Origin: Helichrysum umbraculigerum
Lineage: Eukaryota; Streptophyta; Magnoliopsida; Asterales; Asteraceae
Direction: 5' to 3'
Assembly (NCBI GenBank): GCA_949592205.1
Contig: CATIUR010000006.1
Location: 65,964,001-66,028,000 of the forward strand
DNA length: 64,000 bases
The first letter of the stretch is position 1. Each line of letters begins with the position of its first letter. Below the pieces are notes generated by a model. The model saw only the letters and a program-made list of their open reading frames with translations. It was not told where the DNA came from and made no database searches. Below are positions 58,058 to 64,000 of the stretch, piece after piece. A program made the translations under genes and the position numbers.

Positions 58058-60742
58058 TTAATCTGATGTGTTATTGTTGACGACTGAAGAGTCAACATCA
58101 GACTCTTTACGTTTCCAAACTTTTGAAGATTCGAAATTGGTAATCGAAATAATGTTGGGCTTTTGAATTGGCAAAGGTTTTTGCTCAACATTACTTGGTT
58201 TCGAAACAGGCTTCAAAACAGGCTTGGGAGAGGTAGAGTAACGCCTAGGTGGAGATTTTGAAAAAGAATTTCTATAAACAGATGTCCTAGGCATCTCTCT
58301 CCCATAGCGCTGATTTGACAGCTTTGGACATTCACGAATTAAATGTCCTTGTTTCTTGCAGTAGAAACAAGAACGAGTCTCAACAAACGGTTGAGGCTGA
58401 GGAATTACCACAGGAGGTGGAGAAACATTTCTAGAACATGAACAATGCGTACATGTTTTAGAAAGTGTTTGTTTTGGTTGAGAGGTTGAAGTTGAAGGTT
58501 TATCATACGAAACTCTTTCATTTACTATTTTATTTTGCAAAATCTTTACAGGTGACTGTAAAGTTTGTTGTTTCGAATTAAAAACCTTGGCTTTTCCCTT
58601 ATTTGGTTGAACCTTAATTTCAGGCTCAATCTTTGAAATCACTTTTTCAGGTTTAACCACAACCTTCTTAACCTCAGGATACTCCTGATCCGTAATGTCC
58701 TCAATCTCAACAATCTCCTCAATAATAACAGGAGATTCATTCTTTAACTCAACACTCTCCTCAACACTAACAGGAGATTCATGCACAGACTTAACAAACG
58801 TTGGCAAGGGGTACTCTGGCCGCTTGGTTTTCTCCTTTGTCGGTTTGTTATGTTTGGTCTCTTTAGCATCTTTAGCTTTTAAACCATAAAGCTTGGACCA
58901 ATCAACTGGAATCTCTTCAAAGCCTTCCTTAACAGGCAGGGGACAGTGAGTAGTAGGAGGAGGGACTGAGTTGTATCCCAATCCCTCATTCTTCTTCCCT
59001 TTAGTACCATGCTTGCTAAGAATTTCATTAAAAACAACCGTTGAGGAATTTGAACCTAAGATTTTACTCTTATAATTCTCATACTCAGCTTTTAAATCTG
59101 TAAGTTCTTTATTTAGTAATTCAATTTCAACAAGATAGCTTTTAATGGCATCTTCTTGACTAAAAACCTTAGATTTATATTTCTGAGTATCTAACCGATG
59201 AGCCTCAAGATGTTTTTCATAAAGTTTCTCATTAGCTTTTAAAAAATTATTTGAGTCGGTTAGTTTTTCATTCTTTTTCCTCAACTCAGCAGTTTCTGTC
59301 TGATATGCCTTTAGAGATTCAGTTAACTTAATGCATGAAATACAATTTAACGGTTCATCATGTACCTCATTCACAATGTGAGCCATCAGACACTGTTGGT
59401 AATGCTGGGAGACAGGCGTCCAATCTTGACTTGTAGGCTCAAAAGCAATCAGGGCATTATCAGCAGGCCCTTTCTTAGAAACTTCCATTTCTTTTGCCTT
59501 TGGAGGAGTAGAAGGTGTTGTGAATCCCGATGCTGGCATTTTGGGTTTCTCGCACTCCCTGGCGAAGTGACCCAAATTTTGACAATTGTAACATCGGACC
59601 TTACTCTTGTCAAATCCGAAGCCAGTCTTTCCATCACCTTCCAAGCTTTTACGCCCTGTCCTCTGCAAGAACTTTTGAATTCTTTGGGTGATCATCGCCA
59701 CATTCCAAGTTAAATCCATTTGTTCCAGATCATCTTCATCAAGCTGAGCATAGTCTTCCTTAGTCAGCTCCAAAGTAAGATTTGGTTGAGTAACCAAATC
59801 CTTGTATGAGCTTAAGAAAGCTGTATAAATTGCAGCTTGTTCCTGAATAGCAGGTGAGACCTGAACCTGTTGTTGATTTGAAGAAGGTCCAGTCATGAAA
59901 ACAGAATGAATCCCATCGGAAGAAGAAGAAGTCGATGAAGCATTTGTATTTGTAACAAAAGCGACTCCAGATCCATAAGTCTTCCCAGAGTTGATCTGAA
60001 CACCATACACACTAGGATTCTGAACAGCAGCACCAGACCTAGTTTCTTTCTTCTTAATCTCCATCGCGTGAGCTTGAAGATCCCCGATCAGCGTATCCAA
60101 CGACATGTTTGCAAGTTCTTCATTTTCCTTTAAAAATTGAACTTTAACATCCCAAGAACTTGGCAACACATCCAGTAGCTTCTTATTTACTTCAATTGAA
60201 GGAAAAGTATAACCCCCTTCAAACAACTCACCAACTAACCGTGAGTACCTAGTGAATAACGAAGTCGTGTCTTCATTTGGAAGGATGTCAAAAATATCGT
60301 ACTGTTTCTTAATCAGTTCAAGCTTGGCTTCCTTGTACTTATAGTTTCCTCCACAACGAGTTTCAATTGCCTTCCATAAATCAAAGGCTGTTTCATGAGT
60401 TCTGAAAAGCCAAAGAACATCCTTAGTTAGACACATTTTAATCATTGAAAAAGATTTTCTTTCAGTATCAAAATCTTTCTTCTCCTCGGGAGACATCGCT
60501 TTATAGGTCTTAGCAGGACGAATATTACGGTATTCTCCTTCAGCTAATGGAGGTACATAACGTTCGCGTAATGGTCCCCATAATTCTGGACAATGAAAAT
60601 CAATGTATTGTTCAACTCGGTCTCTCCAGTATACATAATCCATGTCCGCAGTAAATAATGGAGGTTTATTACTTGAACCTATGTCATTACTTTGTTTAAT
60701 CATTTCTCTTAGACCTCTAATATCCTCTTTATCAGCTGCCAT
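58058..60742 (-). CDS. Sire-B gag, intact 894 codons
   Basis: Structural capsid/nucleocapsid protein. ATG 60742 (MAADKEDIRG) lies just after the CpG-word leader. The N-terminal gag domain (YVYWRDRVEQYIDFHCPELW, about 37-56) is followed by a first zinc knuckle CYNCQNLGHFAREC (about 384-397), a long coiled coil (about 480-570: KLTESLKAYQTETAELRKKN), a Lys/Glu-rich region, and a second knuckle CFYCKKQGHLIREC (about 789-802). The long C-terminal extension with a coiled coil is a known trait of Sirevirus gag. It ends TAA 58060-58058; protease begins about 120 bp later in another context. Confidence 0.9.
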   Translation of the reverse strand: MAADKEDIRGLREMIKQSNDIGSSNKPPLFTADMDYVYWRDRVEQYIDFHCPELWGPLRERYVPPLAEGEYRNIRPAKTYKAMSPEEKKDFDTERKSFSMIKMCLTKDVLWLFRTHETAFDLWKAIETRCGGNYKYKEAKLELIKKQYDIFDILPNEDTTSLFTRYSRLVGELFEGGYTFPSIEVNKKLLDVLPSSWDVKVQFLKENEELANMSLDTLIGDLQAHAMEIKKKETRSGAAVQNPSVYGVQINSGKTYGSGVAFVTNTNASSTSSSSDGIHSVFMTGPSSNQQQVQVSPAIQEQAAIYTAFLSSYKDLVTQPNLTLELTKEDYAQLDEDDLEQMDLTWNVAMITQRIQKFLQRTGRKSLEGDGKTGFGFDKSKVRCYNCQNLGHFARECEKPKMPASGFTTPSTPPKAKEMEVSKKGPADNALIAFEPTSQDWTPVSQHYQQCLMAHIVNEVHDEPLNCISCIKLTESLKAYQTETAELRKKNEKLTDSNNFLKANEKLYEKHLEAHRLDTQKYKSKVFSQEDAIKSYLVEIELLNKELTDLKAEYENYKSKILGSNSSTVVFNEILSKHGTKGKKNEGLGYNSVPPPTTHCPLPVKEGFEEIPVDWSKLYGLKAKDAKETKHNKPTKEKTKRPEYPLPTFVKSVHESPVSVEESVELKNESPVIIEEIVEIEDITDQEYPEVKKVVVKPEKVISKIEPEIKVQPNKGKAKVFNSKQQTLQSPVKILQNKIVNERVSYDKPSTSTSQPKQTLSKTCTHCSCSRNVSPPPVVIPQPQPFVETRSCFYCKKQGHLIRECPKLSNQRYGREMPRTSVYRNSFSKSPPRRYSTSPKPVLKPVSKPSNVEQKPLPIQKPNIISITNFESSKVWKRKESDVDSSVVNNNTSD

Positions 60743-60773
60743 TGTAATTACTTAATCGAAAAACAAACTTCTG

Positions 60774-61085
60774 ATCTTAGCGACGTAGGTGAGTACGTCG
60801 CACCAAGATTATGCGACGTTGATAGGTACGTCGCAAAAGCAAAGGATTCAATTAAGAATCAGAAATATGCGACGTTGAGAGGTACGTCGCAGATGACGTC
60901 GCAGTGGACGTCGCAGAATCACACTATGCGATGTTGATTGGTACGTCGCAGATGACGTCGCAGAGGACGTCGCAGAATCACACTACGTCGCAACACGACG
61001 TCGCACAGACTAATTAAAGTCCAAATCACTACGTCGCACGCGACGTCGCAGCTTACGTCGCAATGGTACGTCGCAAAACGAGCTG
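60774..61085 (-). repeat. Sire-B gag leader with reiterated TGCGACGT/ACGTCGCA words
   Basis: More than a dozen copies of ACGTCGCA or its complement in about 310 bp, many arranged as inverted pairs around 8-nt loops (for example TGCGACGT, ttgataggt-type loop, ACGTCGCA near 60811-60834). The same word fills the LTRs and the env-like leader. Confidence 0.9.
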
Positions 61086-61291
61086 AGCAGCGGCCACAAA
61101 CCCTAAAAACGAATTTTTTAACCCTAAACGAAAACCACGAATGTTGAACGACGGAAACCTTCAATAATCCCAGTAATACTGATCGAAAACCTGTAAAAAC
61201 ACAAAACAAACGTGATAAACCCAAAAACACAAGAATATCACGTCCTTTTAAATCCCAAACTCGATCCGAATCGCCAAAACGAGCACTTTCT

Positions 61292-61303
61292 GCTCTGATA
61301 CCA
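61292..61303 (-). other. Sire-B primer binding site
   Basis: TGGTATCAGAGC on the minus strand, two bases from the 5' LTR; initiator tRNA-Met type. Confidence 0.9.
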
Positions 61304-61305
61304 GT

Positions 61306-61715
61306 TGTTTGTCCCTTACTTAGGATCTAGTACGAACCGAGTCACTCAATCGTTTGCGGAATCAACGATTAAGTTATACACTAAACACACGAACAATCAA
61401 TACGCAATGAATATCAAACTAAACGTATTATATTGTATTATAATCGGTCAGATTACAGAGATTTCGACTAATTGCGTTTAGGGTTTCGTCCTCCCTAAAA
61501 CAGAAAACATAAAACGAATTTATACAAAATCTGGCACCTGCGACGTCGCACGCTACGTCGCAGGCCCAAGCCCATGCGACGTAGACTACGTCGCAGGCCC
61601 AAAACCTGACGTCGCACCTGCGACGTTGCACGCTACGTCGCAGGAGTCAGGAATACTAAATCTAATTACAAACTACGAGCTAGACCAACTGACAGACACT
61701 AAACATGTACTAACA
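61306..61715 (-). repeat. Sire-B 5' LTR
   Basis: 410 bp, nearly identical to 49164-49573. The target duplication cttca follows at 61716-61720. Confidence 0.93.
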
Positions 61716-63835
61716 CTTCATTATATGATATACTGGTAGGCAAATTATATAACATTTTCTAAGCCTTAAGAAGTTAATTAACTACTTGTTTGTTATCTTG
61801 TGTTACTATTCTATGATGTATGACATTAGTCTTAATTGTTGAATGATGGTATTGCCATACACTGTTATCATGCATTTTAATTTGAATTGACAAATAGTAG
61901 CAATATGGGTATTAACTTAATTACTGGTAACTTTGTTGTACTAAGTACAGATCTGAAACCTTTAATTAAATTAATATTCTCAAATGTATTTTGAATTATG
62001 CTAGAAGGGATTCTCTGTTGTACTAAGTACAGACTTGAATAACATAGCATATTCAAGGTATGTCTGATATTTGTCTAACCTTAAAATTCAAGTGTATGTT
62101 ATATGTTTCGAAAAGATACATCATTTAGTAACCACTACCTTGAAATTTAATGATGCAGTGTTATGAGTTTTACTTGAATTCTTCAGTATGTCATATAATA
62201 GGAAGCACTTGATAATATTCATACTAACAATAAAGTGTTTGCTTAGAAAATTGAGTATAATTTGTTTATGTGGATCATAATACCGGTAATCGTCTTGGAC
62301 TGTCTACAAATAAACTATTCACTTTATGTGAGTAATGCATTTATTAATTATGCTATGCGGATAAAGGTACCTAAGATATAGTTTTATAAATATAAATGTA
62401 TAAATGATAAATTTAGTTGTAATTTTATAGTAGTTTACTTGAATTTCATTAGGTATGTATACTACCAATCTGCTTAGACTTTTAAATATATACTTAATTA
62501 CTTATTCTTTCTAATATGATCTCTAAAGCAGATAAATTCTTATTCATTTTGTTTATGTATTGTGTTTTACTCAAGTAATTAATAAAATGGTACTTGATAC
62601 CAATGTTTATATAATTGTGTTTTTATCTTATTTTAGTTTATGTTTAATTTAAGTTTTTGTGTTTATTAGGTTTTACCCTTCGGAATTAAATTATACTGAA
62701 TATTTTTGAGTTGAACAAACGTAACAACTACAAGTGAAAAATAATTTTATTTTAGACTTGTACAAATGATGGGTTTTTAATTTATACTTAGTATTTAATT
62801 CGCGTTTTTATTTATTCCTGCGAGTTGACTTAGTCAACATGCGGATCGAGTTCTAATCTCGCGAATCGAATTCAGAGTATAAAGGGAAGGTCAAACGAGT
62901 CAACAGCCACCGAATTCACATTACTCGCGAATTCACTTACTCTGAGCGGATCCACTTACAGGCGAAACGAGGCGAAAAAGTTATTTTCGTTTGATTTCGA
63001 TATTACGTGTACGAGGAACGAGTTTTTGATCCGTAGTTATTATACATCTTCACTTTGCGCACATTTTGAGGTATATAACAACGGATTTCACCGTATAATT
63101 AACGAGAAATCGAAGTTTTTATGAACTTAGGGTTTCGGTTTAATTTTTGATTGATTCAAGACGATTAATGGACTGTTAGAACACGAATCCTTGTGGTTAA
63201 TGTTAAACGGATCTTAATAAACGTGAATGTATCGGTTGATCGTGTTAATACTAACAAAATCATCGATTTTAAGTTTAAACTCGCGACGGCCGTTCATCGA
63301 ACGAGTTGAACCTTCGATTCAACTCGCAGCGAGTTGACTAGCGGATCGAGTTGATTGGTGGATCGACCAACGAGTTGATCTGCGGATTGACATGATTAGC
63401 GAGTTCACTTGGCTGCAGATCCAATTGCGAGTTGATGAGCGAAACGAGTTGAACTCGATTCGCTTAGGTGTCTTATGCGAATCCAGAACTTAGAAATCTT
63501 TTAAAAAAAAGGAGGTTTTTATAAGAGTTACGACTTTTTAAATAATAACTAGTATATTTTTGGATTCCTATGACAATGTATATATATATATATATATATA
63601 TCGAAAGTCTACCGATTCAAAACGTAATCGAGTAGCATGTCCTAATTTTATATTAGCGGTATATTATATATAGTGATTTATATATGTATACGACTTGAGA
63701 CTATTTATGTAACGAGTTATATATATAAGTTTACATTTAAACTAGGATGTAAGATGAATTACGATTCATAATACATTATAGTTTAAAATATATTACACGT
63801 GCATTTAATCTGTTATTTGTGTTTATTATACAGAT
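61716..63835 (+). other. Sire-A pol-env spacer, second part
   Basis: Contains two copies of the conserved motif (61931-61955 and 62013-62037), AT-rich sequence, an AT microsatellite (63579-63601), and a CpG-richer leader (62818-63475) with reiterated GCGAGTTGA/GCGGATCGA words. An acceptor-like ttattatacag ends at 63833. Confidence 0.75.
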
Positions 63836-64000
63836 ATGGCGAGACAATTTGATAAAAGCCACAATATTCTAGTAGATCTGAATCTACAGGCCAAGATGGC
63901 TGATAGAGTGGCTGATGTTCTGCGCTTTTTTGCACGGTCGCGTATTAGATATGCTATTACGGCCAATCCACCTATTTCTCAGGCTATTCTGAACGATTTC
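63836..64000 (+). CDS. Sire-A env-like gene, 5' end (partial, runs off window)
   Basis: 55 open codons from ATG 63836 (MARQFDKSHNILVDLN) to the window edge. Similar in pattern to the Sire-B env-like start (MALIFEARHNTAAYL): RQF/LIF then HN at matching places, a following LRFFARSRIRYAI versus FLRRSRVFHAI, and an Ala-Ile/Asn-Pro region. The start is supported by this match and by an AG two bases upstream. Whether later codons are intact cannot be seen. Confidence 0.75.
   Translation, partial: MARQFDKSHNILVDLNLQAKMADRVADVLRFFARSRIRYAITANPPISQAILNDF

Larger units (their letters stand above)
49164..61715 (-). mobile_element. Sire-B: complete Sire-type Copia element (minus)
   Basis: 12,552 bp with 410-bp LTRs at 49164-49573 (3') and 61306-61715 (5'), exact target duplication cttca (49159-49163 and 61716-61720), primer site 61303-61292 and polypurine tract at 49575-49587. 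Order on minus: leader, gag (60742-58058), pol (about 57930-54347), spacer, env-like (52277-49614). I count four substitutions between the LTRs, so it is recent but older than the Gypsy element. It inserted into the pol-env spacer of Sire-A. Confidence 0.95.
41705..64000 (+). mobile_element. Sire-A: Sire-type Copia element (plus), interrupted by Sire-B and running off the window
   Basis: 5' LTR 41705-42278, primer site 42281-42292, leader with GCGAGTCGA words, gag, pol to 48793, A-tract, spacer, then after Sire-B the rest of the spacer (61716-63835) and the start of the env-like gene (63836 to edge). The rest of the env-like gene and the 3' LTR are outside the window. Several stops and a frameshift show it is old. 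Target duplication cttca of Sire-B lies inside its pol-env spacer. Confidence 0.9.

Noticed and set aside
60919..61230. 103-codon Cys/Asp-rich frame on minus in the Sire-B leader
   Set aside because: Generated by the reiterated ACGTCGCA word; it precedes the real gag ATG and is not conserved in Sire-A.

Overview
The window is nuclear DNA of a flowering plant, probably a eudicot. The evidence is AT-rich DNA with short GT-AG introns, TTTAGGG telomere-type words, serine carboxypeptidase-like (SCPL) genes, a TGA-type bZIP relic, and plant LTR-retrotransposons, Helitrons, MULEs, a Stowaway-like MITE and SINEs. The env-like proteins of the Sire-type elements recall those common in Asteraceae, but that placement is only a guess. 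No intact host gene was found. About half of the window is LTR-retrotransposon.

Layout. (1) 306-10055: a MULE-like terminal-inverted-repeat element with a telomere-like core. It is split by a 9.03 kb Ty3/Gypsy chromovirus (703-9732, TSD tataa) with near-identical 2.09 kb LTRs and one in-frame stop in the integrase region. (2) 10069-11056: decayed C-terminal exons of a TGA-type bZIP factor. (3) 11.7-15.8 kb: microsatellites, a Stowaway-like MITE and a Helitron 3' end. (4) 15856-34011: two tandem SCPL genes. Copy 1 has no recognisable first exon, carries about 8.8 kb of intron 3 filled by nested Helitrons (one with a SINE), and has a damaged donor at intron 7. Copy 2 has all 14 exons and the Ser/Asp/His triad, but lost the acceptor of the same intron and has a 1-nt deletion in exon 9. 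Several MITEs and a small Helitron lie in and around them. (5) 34092-36469: a hAT-like element split by a decayed MULE with a perfect 9-bp TSD. (6) 38153-64000: three Sire-type Ty1/Copia elements nested in alternating orientation. Sire-C (minus, 3' part only) is cut by Sire-A (plus, runs off the window), which is cut by the complete 12.55 kb Sire-B (minus, TSD cttca).

How the Sire parts fit. Each element reads LTR, Met-tRNA primer site, gag with two zinc-knuckle regions, protease-integrase-RT-RNase H, a roughly 2 kb spacer, an env-like gene, polypurine tract, LTR. The most unusual signals are in the non-coding parts and the env-like gene. In Sire-C the env-like gene is interrupted by three GT-AG introns with matching phases. 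In Sire-A and Sire-B an acceptor-like AG sits two bases before the env-like ATG. A 25-26 nt motif occurs twice in the pol-env spacer of both elements. Each element also repeats its own CpG-rich word in the LTR, the gag leader and the env leader. Together these suggest a splice-controlled second gene with a shared leader architecture.

All coordinates and comparisons were made by eye. Protein identities rest on motif recognition, not database searches.
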